NCBI GenBank assembly: GCA_934454215.1
Contig: CAKSGG010000002.1
Span: 33,768 to 97,767, forward strand
Source of the DNA: an uncultured Clostridia bacterium
GTDB taxonomy: Bacteria > Bacillota > Clostridia > UBA1381
DNA length: 64,000 bases
Direction: 5' to 3'
Positions 1 to 7,660 of this stretch are shown here, piece after piece. The notes below the pieces were generated by a model. The model was not told the DNA's origin, searched no databases, and saw only the letters and a list, made by a program, of their open reading frames with translations. The position numbers were made by a program, and so were the translations under genes. Numbering within the stretch: the stretch's first letter is position 1; each line of letters begins with the position of its first letter.

Positions 1-176
1 TACTTTCCCGATTTCTCCGTATCTTTTAAAATACTGTGATACATAACGACAGGCAGTTTTACGGCGGCGGAATCCGACATAACGCTCATGTCGCCCGACG
101 CACCCCCGAGCAGAATATTCAGTACCGCCGCATAAAGGCATATTACCGCCATTGCCGAAATAACTTTTCTGAACAT
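1..176 (-). CDS. Polysaccharide deacetylase family protein, N-terminal part (truncated by window edge)
   Basis: Reading leftward from an ATG at 176, an open frame of 58 codons runs off the window. Residues 1-30 form a hydrophobic signal or anchor segment after MFRK. Near residue 42 comes LPVVMYHSI, the opening beta-strand motif (P-V-[LV]-M-Y-H) typical of NodB-type polysaccharide deacetylases such as those that trim peptidoglycan or other envelope glycans. Catalytic metal ligands lie outside the window, so activity cannot be judged. An AAGGGGTG ribosome-binding site precedes the start and lies inside a hairpin (181-211). The gene follows fba on the same strand. Confidence 0.7.
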   Translation of the reverse strand, partial: MFRKVISAMAVICLYAAVLNILLGGASGDMSVMSDSAAVKLPVVMYHSILKDTEKSGK

Positions 177-180
177 AGAA

Positions 181-211
181 ACACCCCTTATCATAATATG
201 ACAAGGGGTGT
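181..211 (-). terminator. Hairpin between fba and the deacetylase gene; overlaps the deacetylase RBS
   Basis: A perfect 9-bp stem (181-189 with 203-211, ACACCCCTT/AAGGGGTGT) with a 13-nt loop. On the minus strand it is followed by only TTTCT, so it is a weak fba terminator. Its 3' arm contains the ribosome-binding site of the deacetylase gene, so it could also dampen translation. In the + direction the T-run after it is better (GTTTTTAT). Confidence 0.5.
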
Positions 212-227
212 GTTTTTATACATATAA

Positions 228-1091
228 TTAAGCCTTGTTTATCGAACCGAAAAGCTCCATTTTTTCCTTAACAATGGTCTTGATTGCTTCCGAACCCGGA
301 GCCAAAAGCTTTCTCGGGTCAAAGCCCTTGCCCTCAAGGTCTTTGCCTGCTTCGATATACTTTCTTGTAGCCTCCTGGAAGTAAAGCTGACACTCTGTAT
401 TAACGTTAATCTTTGCAACGCCGAGTGATATTGCAGTCTTAATCATATCCTCGGGAATACCTGTTCCGCCGTGAAGAACAAGCGGCATATCTCCTACAAG
501 CTCTTTGATTTTTGCAAGTGCGTCAAAGTCAAGACCTGCCCAGTTTGCAGGATATTTACCGTGGATATTGCCGATACCTGCCGCAAGGAAGTCAACTCCC
601 AAATCAGCAATTCTCTTACATTCGTTCGGGTCGGCAATTTCGCCTGCGCCTATAACGCCGTCCTCTTCGCCTCCGATTGAACCAACCTCTGCCTCGATTG
701 AAAGACCCAGACCGTGAGCAACGTGAACAAGCTCCGTTGTCTTTGCTACGTTCTCATCAATCGGGAAGTGCGAACCGTCAAACATGATTGACGAAAAACC
801 TGCTTTTATACATTTATAGCAGCCTTCGTATGTGCCGTGGTCAAGATGAAGCGCTACGGGAACAGTAATATTCATTTCCTCTATCATAGCCTTTACCATA
901 GCCGCAACTGTCTTGAAGCCGGTCATATACTTACCTGCGCCCTCCGACACACCGAGAATAACCGGCGAGTTGTTTTCCTGAGCCGTTGCAAGTATAGCCT
1001 TTGTCCATTCAAGGTTATTGATATTGAACTGACCTACCGCATATTTACCCTCTACTGCTTTTTTTAGCATTTCTGTTGCTGAAACTAACAT
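228..1091 (-). CDS. fba: Class II fructose-1,6-bisphosphate aldolase
   Basis: Cytosolic zinc aldolase that splits fructose-1,6-bisphosphate into dihydroxyacetone phosphate and glyceraldehyde-3-phosphate in glycolysis. The 287-residue length is normal for the bacterial class II family. Visible landmarks are LHLDHG (Asp84 and zinc ligand His85), the NIHGKYP motif (His178) and LHGGTG (His207), plus the C-terminal INVNTE substrate-binding segment. The start at 1091 has an AGGAGG-like site (AAGGAGGAAATT) just upstream. It is a single gene rather than part of a glycolytic operon here. A tagatose-1,6-bisphosphate aldolase (GatY/KbaY) is the main alternative within the same family, but similarity to Firmicute FbaA is stronger. 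Confidence 0.93.
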   Translation of the reverse strand: MLVSATEMLKKAVEGKYAVGQFNINNLEWTKAILATAQENNSPVILGVSEGAGKYMTGFKTVAAMVKAMIEEMNITVPVALHLDHGTYEGCYKCIKAGFSSIMFDGSHFPIDENVAKTTELVHVAHGLGLSIEAEVGSIGGEEDGVIGAGEIADPNECKRIADLGVDFLAAGIGNIHGKYPANWAGLDFDALAKIKELVGDMPLVLHGGTGIPEDMIKTAISLGVAKINVNTECQLYFQEATRKYIEAGKDLEGKGFDPRKLLAPGSEAIKTIVKEKMELFGSINKA

Positions 1092-1146
1092 TTTAATTTC
1101 CTCCTTAAAATTTATGTGAAAATAATAATTTATATTATTTTACTGA

Positions 1147-1749
1147 CTACTTTAATATAATTTCCTCCGAGCCTTTCAGCTCAGCCAGCGTCTGCTCGTC
1201 AAACGTCAAAAGCTTAAGCTTTCCGCATTTTTCACAGCGCAGTATGATTGCGTCCTCCTCAAGGCTGAATCTTACCGCCCTGTTTCCGCACGAGCATTTC
1301 ACCCTGCCTCTGCCCTCAAGATATTCCAGACGTTCAAGTATGGCGTACATCGTTTCATCATACGTATCCTCGCCCATACATTCCTCCGCCAGCTCCTTAA
1401 ATTCGGCAAGAGCGTCTCTGAAAGACTTGTCAACCTTTTCATCTTCTCCGAAAAAGAAAACGTCCATACCCGATTCGGGGCATTTAAGCTTTATAAGCTT
1501 TTTACTGTGTATATCCTTTTCGGGAATATAATAGGAATGACTGCCCGTACAAATCGGACATTCCACATCAATCCTGTATTTTTTGTTTTTCGGCGTTATA
1601 ACCGCACAGCGTTCGCCGCAGTTCTCATTCGGACAGGTTACGGCAAGCGCCGTTTTGCCAGAAAAGTCAAAAATCGACAGCGGCTCTTTAAAGCCTGCCG
1701 AGCAATACGGGCATATACACGCCGCAGCTCTGTTTAAATCCAAAAGCAT
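1147..1749 (-). CDS. Zinc-ribbon protein of unknown function (CpXC-like)
   Basis: A 200-residue soluble protein with repeated cysteine knuckles: CPYC near residue 14, a CPNENCGERC segment near 39, CPIC near 60, and a C-terminal pair CSCG ... CEKCG near 150-175. These spacings suggest two or three structural zinc ribbons. The first part resembles the CpXC domain, but I cannot assign a function. It lies 3 nt downstream of the 8-oxoguanine glycosylase stop codon, with its ribosome-binding site (GGGAGGA) inside the end of that gene, so the two are probably co-transcribed and may be translationally coupled. Confidence 0.7.
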   Translation of the reverse strand: MLLDLNRAAACICPYCSAGFKEPLSIFDFSGKTALAVTCPNENCGERCAVITPKNKKYRIDVECPICTGSHSYYIPEKDIHSKKLIKLKCPESGMDVFFFGEDEKVDKSFRDALAEFKELAEECMGEDTYDETMYAILERLEYLEGRGRVKCSCGNRAVRFSLEEDAIILRCEKCGKLKLLTFDEQTLAELKGSEEIILK

Positions 1750-1752
1750 TGC

Positions 1753-2637
1753 CTATCCTCCCGTTCCGATTTTGTTATCTCTTGCCCAGAAAAACAGATA
1801 TTGCTGTGCAAATCCGCCCAGCTCTCCGAATTTCTTTTCGGCAAATGCGGAAACCTCTTTAATTGAGACTTCCTTCCCGAAATAGCAATATTCCATAATA
1901 CGCTTTATCCATACGTCCACCGGAAACGAGTCGGCACGGTGCAGTCCGAACAGCAGTATACAATCGGAAACCTTATTCCCCACTCCGCTTATTTTCATAA
2001 GCTCCGCCTTTGCCTCATGCGTGGGCAGACTGCTTATATAATCAAGCGATATTTCTCCGTCCGCAATTTTCCTTGCGGCGTCAAGTATGTACTTGTCCCG
2101 AAATCCGGCACGGATAACAGACAGCTCCTCCTTTGTAAGCTGCGCAAGTCTTTCGGCAGTCGGGAACGAATAATATTCGCCGCCCATATAGCTTATTCTT
2201 TCGCCGAAATTTTGACAGAGCCGCTCAACGATTCCCTTTATTCTCGGAATATTGTTGCTCGCCGAAATTATAAACGATATAACCGTTTCCCACAAATCCT
2301 GCCGCAAAATTCTGATTCCGCTGCCGTATTCCACCGCCTGTTTCATGTAACCGTCCGAAGCAAGCCGCTTTTTCAGCTCGCCGTAATCACAGCCCAAATC
2401 GAAAAAATCGTACCAGATATTTTTAAAATCCTCCTCAGACGTATCATAAAGCGTAACAATTCCGTCCTTTTGGGAAATTCTGAGCGCTCTGCCGAACGCA
2501 ACGCCGAAATATGTATCATCGGACTCCCTGTCAAATCTGAAACACTGACCGCAGTCGAATATATGGCGCAAATCAAAATCAGACGCATTTTCAAGTATAA
2601 TATTGTTATTATCGAATTTTACTTCTAAATTATACAT
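1753..2637 (-). CDS. ogg: 8-oxoguanine DNA glycosylase/AP lyase (OGG1-like)
   Basis: Base-excision repair enzyme that removes 8-oxoguanine opposite cytosine and nicks the resulting abasic site. Residue numbers below count from the ATG at 2646. An N-terminal OGG_N-type domain (about 1-110) precedes the helix-hairpin-helix GPD fold. The hairpin reads KISGVGNKVSDC with the catalytic lysine at 225, followed by SFPVDVW with the essential aspartate at 244. Length (about 295) matches bacterial OGG1 homologues such as those of Clostridium. I chose the ATG at 2637 because the promoter -10 box abuts the upstream ATG at 2646. No Shine-Dalgarno site is visible for either ATG, so the transcript may be nearly leaderless. 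Confidence 0.9.
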   Translation of the reverse strand: MYNLEVKFDNNNIILENASDFDLRHIFDCGQCFRFDRESDDTYFGVAFGRALRISQKDGIVTLYDTSEEDFKNIWYDFFDLGCDYGELKKRLASDGYMKQAVEYGSGIRILRQDLWETVISFIISASNNIPRIKGIVERLCQNFGERISYMGGEYYSFPTAERLAQLTKEELSVIRAGFRDKYILDAARKIADGEISLDYISSLPTHEAKAELMKISGVGNKVSDCILLFGLHRADSFPVDVWIKRIMEYCYFGKEVSIKEVSAFAEKKFGELGGFAQQYLFFWARDNKIGTGG

Positions 2638-2646
2638 AATATACAT

Positions 2647-2675
2647 ATTATATCACACCGTTACCTTTTTATCAA
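2647..2675 (-). promoter_or_regulatory. Sigma-A type promoter of ogg
   Basis: Minus-strand TTGATA (2670-2675), 17-nt spacer, TATAAT (2647-2652). The -10 box directly abuts ATG 2646, so transcription should start close to the next in-frame ATG at 2637. Confidence 0.65.
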
Positions 2676-2712
2676 TAAATTTGTATAAACTTTATTAAAT
2701 TTATAAAAATTG

Positions 2713-2741
2713 TGGACTAATTTTTGATAATGTGGTATAAT
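2713..2741 (+). promoter_or_regulatory. Promoter of the M18 aminopeptidase gene
   Basis: TGGACT (2713-2718, four of six matches to TTGACA), 17-nt spacer, TATAAT (2736-2741). It diverges from the ogg promoter across the 140-nt intergenic region. Confidence 0.6.
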
Positions 2742-2776
2742 AAATGTGAATAATGTATAAGAAAGGATTGATTATT

Positions 2777-4183
2777 TTGACAGATAAAGAACTGTTTGAA
2801 GATTTAAGCTATATAAGGAAAAACGTATATGACGTAATTTCCGAGGACGAAACAAAGGAAATGAACGAATTATGCGATGAATACAGACAATTTTTGGATT
2901 TCGGAAAGACCGAGCGCGAATGTGTAAAGGAAAGCATACGTATGGCGGAGGAGCACGGATTTAAACCGCTTTCATCGTTTGATACACTCAAAACAGGCGA
3001 TAAGGTTTACACAATAAACCGCAGAAAAAATATTCTGCTTGCCGTTATCGGTTCGGAGGATATTTCAAAAGGCATTAATCTTGTCGGTGCGCACATAGAC
3101 TCGCCAAGACTTGATTTAAAGCAAAATCCGTTATATGAAAATACGGACATGGCGCTTTTGAAAACGCATTACTACGGCGGAATCAAGAAGTATCAATGGA
3201 CGACCATACCTCTTTCAATGCACGGCGTTGTATATACGCACGACGGCAAGGAAATTGAAATAAATATAGGCGAAAAAGAGGACGACCCCGTATTCTGCGT
3301 TACGGATTTGCTGCCGCACCTCGCACAGGAGCAGATGTCAAAGAAGATGTCGGAGGGTATTTCAGGCGAAAGCTTAAACATACTTGTCGGCGGCTGCCCC
3401 GTTAAGTCGGACGATGTTAAGGAAAGAGTTAAATTTGCGATACTGAAAAAACTTAATAAGGATTACGGCATGAAAGAGAGTGATTTCCAGACTGCCGAAA
3501 TAGAAGTTGTTCCGTCATTCAAGGCAAAAAATGTCGGCTTGGACGAAAGCTTTATCGGTTCATACGGTCAGGACGACAGAGTATGCGCATACACCACATT
3601 AAAGGGTATTCTCGACATTGACACACCGAAAAAGACAGCTATGGCAATACTTGTCGATAAAGAAGAAATCGGCTCAATGGGCAATACCGGAATGAAGAGC
3701 GCATTTTTTGAAATGGTTGTTGCCGAGGTTATAGAGAAGATGACGGGAAGCTGTTCGGTTACGGCGTATAATGAAGTAATCAGAAATTCGGCTTGTATGT
3801 CGTCGGACGTAAATTCGGGAGTTGACCCGAACTATGAGAGCGTTTCGGAAAAAATGAATGCGTCATTCTGCAACTGCGGAGTTGTTTTGACGAAGTTTAC
3901 GGGCGCAAGAGGAAAATCGGGTTCATCGGACGCAAATGCGGAATTTGTAAGTCAGCTTGCAAAAATTATGGCAGACAACGGAGTTGTGTGGCAGACGGGC
4001 GAGCTTGGCAAGGTCGACATCGGCGGCGGCGGAACCATTGCGCAGTACGTTGCAAATCTGAACATGGACGTTATCGACTGCGGCGTATCGGTGCTTTCGA
4101 TGCACGCACCGTTTGAGGTTACGGCAAAGACGGACGTATATATGGCTTACAGAGCATACAAGGCGTTTTATAAGGACAGATAA
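2777..4183 (+). CDS. M18 family metallo-aminopeptidase (aspartyl aminopeptidase type)
   Basis: Cytosolic dinuclear-zinc exopeptidase that releases N-terminal acidic or neutral residues from peptides. The core is recognisable: GAHIDSPRLDLKQNP carries the first zinc-binding His-x-Asp, SYGQDDRVCAY the bridging aspartate, and DKEEIGSMG the catalytic and ligand glutamates. A late SMHAPFEV segment supplies the last histidine. I prefer the TTG at 2777 because AGAAAGGA (2760-2767) sits 9 nt before it, whereas the ATG at 2753 has no ribosome-binding site. The resulting 468 residues fit the M18 family. It is a single-gene unit ended by a GC-rich hairpin. Confidence 0.9.
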   Translation: MTDKELFEDLSYIRKNVYDVISEDETKEMNELCDEYRQFLDFGKTERECVKESIRMAEEHGFKPLSSFDTLKTGDKVYTINRRKNILLAVIGSEDISKGINLVGAHIDSPRLDLKQNPLYENTDMALLKTHYYGGIKKYQWTTIPLSMHGVVYTHDGKEIEINIGEKEDDPVFCVTDLLPHLAQEQMSKKMSEGISGESLNILVGGCPVKSDDVKERVKFAILKKLNKDYGMKESDFQTAEIEVVPSFKAKNVGLDESFIGSYGQDDRVCAYTTLKGILDIDTPKKTAMAILVDKEEIGSMGNTGMKSAFFEMVVAEVIEKMTGSCSVTAYNEVIRNSACMSSDVNSGVDPNYESVSEKMNASFCNCGVVLTKFTGARGKSGSSDANAEFVSQLAKIMADNGVVWQTGELGKVDIGGGGTIAQYVANLNMDVIDCGVSVLSMHAPFEVTAKTDVYMAYRAYKAFYKDR

Positions 4184-4190
4184 ATTTCAT

Positions 4191-4213
4191 AAAGGGGGCG
4201 GACTGCCCCCTTT
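4191..4213 (+). terminator. GC-rich hairpin after the M18 gene
   Basis: Perfect 9-bp stem AAAGGGGGC (4191-4199) with GCCCCCTTT (4205-4213) and a 5-nt loop, 8 nt after the stop codon. The trailing T-run is only three bases, so termination may be partial. Confidence 0.7.
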
Positions 4214-4232
4214 GATATAAGAGGAGATTTTT

Positions 4233-4367
4233 ATGGATTTTCTGTTATCGGTATTTCATATGTGCGGCAGAATACCGAAAAGTCTGGTATCGGTTCTTGT
4301 TGCAATAATTTTGATGCTTATATTAACATATTTTATGGAGAAACATTATGAAAACAACTCAAACTGA
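4233..4367 (+). CDS. Small single-span membrane protein, coupled to the acyltransferase gene
   Basis: A 44-codon frame starting at ATG 4233 after a GAGGAG site (4221-4226). It encodes a short amphipathic N-terminus, one strongly hydrophobic span (about residues 17-35, rich in L, V and I) and a polar tail. Its last 20 nt overlap the start of the acyltransferase at 4348, the arrangement expected for translational coupling. I do not recognise the family. It could be an accessory peptide of the acyltransferase, like the small partners of some MBOAT or OafA systems, or the remnant of a longer gene. Confidence 0.5.
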   Translation: MDFLLSVFHMCGRIPKSLVSVLVAIILMLILTYFMEKHYENNSN

Positions 4368-5532
4368 CGGCTACCTCCCCGTTCTTGACGGACTGCGTGC
4401 CGTTTGTATGCTGCTCATCTTCTTTTTTCACGACTGGCAGCAGACATGGCTTTCGGCAAATTTTCATATCGGCGGCAGACTTATCAGCCTTGAACCGCTC
4501 CAGCGGCACGGCTACATAGCCATTGACGCTTTTTTTGTTATGAGCGGCTTTTGCCTGTTCTACCCCATTGCCCGAAATATGTTCGGTGAGGTCAAGCGCA
4601 CTCCGCTAAAGCAATTCTATATAAAGCGAATGCGCCGTATACTGCCGTCATATTATTTCATGCTTATACTGCTGATGATTTTCCCCGTCCTGTCGTTCGG
4701 GAATTACAATCCGAAAAATCCTATGGATTTAATACGTCATTTCGGCTCTCATGCGCTATTTCTTCATATATATAATGCCGACACTCTCGGCAGTACAATA
4801 TCAACCGCATGGACGCTCGGCATAGAAACCGCATTTTATGTATTTTTTCCGCTGATTGCCGAATTATTTAAAAGAAAGCCCGTTTTAACGTTTTCGGCAA
4901 TGCTGATATTTTCCCAGTCACTGCGCCTTATTGCCGCCTCCGCACCGGGGGTAACGATACTTACAATGGCAAATCCACTCCTTTATATTGATATTTTCGG
5001 CTGGGGTATGCTGTCGGCATATGCGGTCGTATACACACGCCATAAAATGCCTTATATAAATAAATCCCGTTTTATACTGACAGCTGTTTCGGTTTTATGT
5101 ATTGCGGGAATTTATCTGTATGTGCTGTGGCTCGGACGTGCATATATCAAGGGTCAGGACTCGTCCTCGTATCACCGTCTTTTATACAGAACAATTTTGT
5201 CGGGACTGTTTGCCGTGTTCATATACTCGGCGTCATATTCCGTTAAAGCATGGCAGAGCTTTTGGGGCAACGGACTTTTTCGGTTTTTGTCGGGCATTTC
5301 CTACAGCTTTTATCTGTGGCATCAGAATATACACATCGCACTGCGCAGACTGAACATTCCGTACACATCGGCAAATCCCGTTATGAACGATAAGCGTGCT
5401 ATGGTTATTTTCATGTTTTTAAGCTTTTTTATAAGCCTGACAGCCGCCGTATTCAGTACATACTGCATAGAAAAGCCGATTATCAAGTACGGTTTTTGCG
5501 GTTGTTTTAACAAAATAAGAAAAAAGCATTGA
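4348..5532 (+). CDS. Membrane acyltransferase, family 3 (OafA/YrhL-like)
   Basis: Integral membrane enzyme of the family that transfers acetyl or other acyl groups to cell-surface sugars, peptidoglycan or lipids. The N-terminus has the family signature: LDGLRAVCMLLIFFFHD with the conserved His near residue 28, then YIAIDAFFVMSGF and the arginine motif FYIKRMRRILPSYY. About ten hydrophobic spans are visible. It ends in KKH without the periplasmic SGNH extension found on some members. Its start lies inside the small upstream reading frame. Substrate is unknown, since no glycan synthesis genes are adjacent. Confidence 0.9.
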   Translation: MKTTQTDGYLPVLDGLRAVCMLLIFFFHDWQQTWLSANFHIGGRLISLEPLQRHGYIAIDAFFVMSGFCLFYPIARNMFGEVKRTPLKQFYIKRMRRILPSYYFMLILLMIFPVLSFGNYNPKNPMDLIRHFGSHALFLHIYNADTLGSTISTAWTLGIETAFYVFFPLIAELFKRKPVLTFSAMLIFSQSLRLIAASAPGVTILTMANPLLYIDIFGWGMLSAYAVVYTRHKMPYINKSRFILTAVSVLCIAGIYLYVLWLGRAYIKGQDSSSYHRLLYRTILSGLFAVFIYSASYSVKAWQSFWGNGLFRFLSGISYSFYLWHQNIHIALRRLNIPYTSANPVMNDKRAMVIFMFLSFFISLTAAVFSTYCIEKPIIKYGFCGCFNKIRKKH

Positions 5533-5557
5533 CAAACAAATAAATATATGGTAATAT
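5529..5557 (+). promoter_or_regulatory. Promoter of the rplJ-rplL operon
   Basis: Consensus TTGACA (5529-5534), 17-nt spacer, TAATAT (5552-5557). The -35 box overlaps the TGA stop codon of the acyltransferase gene. Confidence 0.8.
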
Positions 5558-5565
5558 ATTATAGT

Positions 5566-5667
5566 TGAATCCGTAGACAGCCGGCAGCGTAAATGCGTAA
5601 GTCCCGCCGAGGGTAGTATTATGTAAGATTACTACGACCTTTTGCCGTCTGCGGCAGGAGGTCTTTT
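5566..5667 (+). ncRNA. Ribosomal protein L10 leader with intrinsic-terminator hairpin
   Basis: The 5' untranslated region of rplJ carries the features of the Firmicute L10 leader: a GTAGACAGCCGGCAG segment, a CCGCCGAGGG segment, a TAGTA/TACTA hairpin near 5613-5635, and a strong 12-bp stem (5636-5647 with 5652-5663, two G-U pairs, TCTG loop) followed by TTTTCTATTTT. In the known mechanism the L10(L12)4 complex binds the leader to down-regulate its own operon. The terminal hairpin here looks like a transcription attenuator. Confidence 0.85.
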
Positions 5668-5719
5668 CTATTTTATAGAAACGGCATTCAATGAGTAATT
5701 TCTGAAAGAGGTGAAATTT

Positions 5720-6325
5720 ATGCCAAGCGAAAAGGTATTGGAGTCAAAAAAGGCTCAGGTTGCCGAGGTTGCCGAAATTTTAAAGGCTGCCGAGACAGGA
5801 GTTCTTGTTGACTACAGAGGTCTTACCGTTGAGGAAGACACAACACTTCGTAATAAGCTTAGAGAGGCTAACGTAAAGTATTTCGTTATTAAAAACACAC
5901 TTCTCGGAAGAGCTGCGGAGCAGGCAGGTATCGAAGGTCTTGAAGAGGCTCTTCACGGTCCTACGGCTATCGCATTGTCAGAGGACGACGCAGTTGCTCC
6001 GGCAAAGGTTCTTGCGGATTTCGCAAAGGATAACGAAAAGCTTGAAATCAAGTCGGGCTTCATGGACGGCGCTGTTGTTTCATTGGACGAAATCAAGAAA
6101 CTTGCGGCTACACCGAACAAGGAGACATTGATTGCAAAGATGTTGGGCAGCTTGAATGCACCTATATCAAATCTTGCACGTTTGCTGCAAACTATTGCAG
6201 ACGGCGGCGAGGAAATCTCAGAGCTTATAGCTAAGAAAGCAAATGAGGCGGCTCCCGCAGAGGAGACTGCACCTGCTGAAGAAGCTCCCGCAGAGGAAGC
6301 TCCGGCAGAAACACCCGCTGAATAA
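5720..6325 (+). CDS. rplJ: 50S ribosomal protein L10
   Basis: Forms the base of the ribosomal stalk: it binds 23S rRNA and anchors L7/L12 dimers through its C-terminal helix. The sequence MPSEKVLESKKAQVAEV, the VDYRGLTVEE strand and the KNTLLGRAAEQ segment are typical. The ATG at 5720 follows GAAAGAGGTG with correct spacing; the upstream in-frame GTG at 5711 is part of that site. After the usual end (about residue 175) there is a low-complexity tail of Ala/Pro/Glu repeats to residue 201, probably disordered. Expression is set by the L10 leader upstream. Confidence 0.97.
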   Translation: MPSEKVLESKKAQVAEVAEILKAAETGVLVDYRGLTVEEDTTLRNKLREANVKYFVIKNTLLGRAAEQAGIEGLEEALHGPTAIALSEDDAVAPAKVLADFAKDNEKLEIKSGFMDGAVVSLDEIKKLAATPNKETLIAKMLGSLNAPISNLARLLQTIADGGEEISELIAKKANEAAPAEETAPAEEAPAEEAPAETPAE

Positions 6326-6369
6326 TGCGGAACAGATTAAAAAATTTATTAAATTAGGAGGAAATTAAA

Positions 6370-6741
6370 ATGGCAGATTTGAATGCAATTCTTGATTCAA
6401 TCAAGGAATTAAAGTTATTGGAAGTTGCTGAATTGGTAAAAATGATGGAAGATGAGTTTGGCGTAAGCGCAGCCGCTCCTGTTATGGTTGCAGGCGCTGT
6501 TGCAGGCGGAGCTGACGCTGCTGAGGAGAAGTCAGAGTTTGACGTAATCCTTGCAGACGCAGGTGCTTCAAAGCTTAACGTTATCAAGGTTGTAAGAGGT
6601 ATCACAGGTCTTGGTCTGAAAGAAGCTAAGGCTCTTGTTGACGGTGCACCGGGTACAATTAAGGAAGCTGTAGCTAAGGAAGAGGCTGAAAAGATGAAGG
6701 CTGAGCTTGAAGAGGCCGGAGCTAAAGTAGAATTAAAGTAA
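6370..6741 (+). CDS. rplL: 50S ribosomal protein L7/L12
   Basis: Stalk protein that recruits translational GTPases. The 123 residues divide into an N-terminal dimerisation helix region (1-30), an Ala/Gly-rich hinge (about 35-55) and the C-terminal factor-binding domain with EKSEFDVILADAGASK and GLGLKEAKALVDGAP. A strong TAGGAGGAAATTAAA site precedes the start. It is 44 nt after rplJ and shares its leader control. Confidence 0.97.
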   Translation: MADLNAILDSIKELKLLEVAELVKMMEDEFGVSAAAPVMVAGAVAGGADAAEEKSEFDVILADAGASKLNVIKVVRGITGLGLKEAKALVDGAPGTIKEAVAKEEAEKMKAELEEAGAKVELK

Positions 6742-6780
6742 TTTAACTCTATTGATACCGATGCGGACTAAGGAGCCAAA

Positions 6781-7293
6781 ATGATTATTGATGTATCAAG
6801 CATTTTAAAGGAAATCGGCGGCAAAATCGACGTTGATTGCAGCGTGGATTTTAATGAAACCGAATTTCTCGGAGGAACATATAAGTTCACTTCCCCGATT
6901 ACGGTAAAGGGAGTCATCAAAAACAACGGAAAGTCACTCACGTTCACGGCAGAGTGTGCTTCTACCTTTAACACTCAGTGTGCGAGATGCGGCAAAGAGA
7001 TTGACGCAGCCTTGAAATTCGTCGCAGACGAAAACCTGATGCAAGGCGATGACGGCGCTCAGAATGATAACGAGGACGTTTATTATTTTAAGGGCGGCGA
7101 GGTTGAAATTGACGGCATTATCCTTAACGGCTTTTTCATGAACGAAAACGGCAAGCATTTATGCAGTGAGGACTGTAAGGGGCTTTGTCCCAAATGCGGC
7201 TGTAATCTGAACGATGAAGAATGTAACTGCGGAAATGATGATATAGACCCCCGTTGGGCGGCCTTGGTCGACATCATGAACAAGGAAGATTAG
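6781..7293 (+). CDS. yceD: YceD/DUF177 family protein
   Basis: A 170-residue protein of the DUF177 family, which is encoded next to rpmF in most bacteria and is thought to act in 23S rRNA or large-subunit biogenesis. The C-terminal CSEDCKGLCPKCGCNL segment plus a later CNCG form the family's cysteine cluster, and another CARCGKE lies near residue 62. It sits 39 nt after rplL and 28 nt before rpmF, so it is likely read from the same transcript. It ends in a TAG stop, which shows that TAG terminates translation in this genome. Confidence 0.92.
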   Translation: MIIDVSSILKEIGGKIDVDCSVDFNETEFLGGTYKFTSPITVKGVIKNNGKSLTFTAECASTFNTQCARCGKEIDAALKFVADENLMQGDDGAQNDNEDVYYFKGGEVEIDGIILNGFFMNENGKHLCSEDCKGLCPKCGCNLNDEECNCGNDDIDPRWAALVDIMNKED

Positions 7294-7321
7294 AGTTTAT
7301 TATTTTATGGAGGTGTAACAA

Positions 7322-7501
7322 ATGGCAGTACCTAAGGGTAAAGTATCGAAAGCCAGAAGAAATAAAAGACGTGCCAATTGGAAGCTTACAGCGCCTAACA
7401 TGGTGGAATGCCCACAGTGTCACGAATTTAAGATGCCTCATAAAGTTTGTAAATCTTGCGGATATTATAACGGCAAGGAAGTTATAAAAGTTGAGGATTA
7501 A
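7322..7501 (+). CDS. rpmF: 50S ribosomal protein L32
   Basis: A 59-residue ribosomal protein, too short for ordinary ORF cut-offs. It begins MAVPKGKVSKARRNKRRAN, the classic basic L32 N-terminus, and has a C-terminal zinc knuckle with cysteines at 30, 33, 43 and 46 (the C+ form). A TGGAGGTG ribosome-binding site precedes the ATG. It is followed by a strong terminator and so closes the rplJ-rplL-yceD-rpmF unit. Confidence 0.97.
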   Translation: MAVPKGKVSKARRNKRRANWKLTAPNMVECPQCHEFKMPHKVCKSCGYYNGKEVIKVED

Positions 7502-7527
7502 TTCGGCTTTAATTTGAGAATTCAATG

Positions 7528-7558
7528 GGGGTTGCTGTGTTGGCACAGCAACCCCTTT
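7528..7558 (+). terminator. Terminator of the rplJ-rpmF unit
   Basis: Perfect 12-bp stem GGGGTTGCTGTG (7528-7539) with CACAGCAACCCC (7544-7555), TTGG loop, then TTT. The stem is strong and the T-run short. Confidence 0.85.
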
Positions 7559-7574
7559 GGGGCTGATTGGCTTT

Positions 7575-7660
7575 AGATGCAGAACACACGGAATTAAGTA
7601 AAACGCTTTTTACCCTGCCCGATGGCGTACATCGGTACGCCGAGGGTTAATTCCGTGCGT
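7575..7660 (+). repeat. Palindromic intergenic repeat element, copy 1
   Basis: A nested palindrome: outer 11-bp arms CACGGAATTAA (7587-7597) with TTAATTCCGTG (7647-7657), and an inner stem GGCGTAC (7624-7630) with GTACGCC (7635-7641), flanked by ACCCT and AGGGT. A related sequence in inverted orientation occurs near 23.15-23.22 kb, sharing AATTAAGTAAAA and GTACGCCGAGGGTT. The rest of the 350-nt gap between rpmF and yebC holds only a hairpin at 7768-7804. This looks like a small dispersed non-coding repeat (REP/MITE-like). Confidence 0.6.

Noticed and set aside
181..211. CRISPR or other array in the window
   Set aside because: The only repeats seen are isolated hairpins and the two-copy palindromic element; no regularly spaced direct repeats.
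1939..2628. Long + strand frame of 229 codons opposite the ogg gene
   Set aside because: It is an antisense shadow; ogg on the minus strand has full family motifs.
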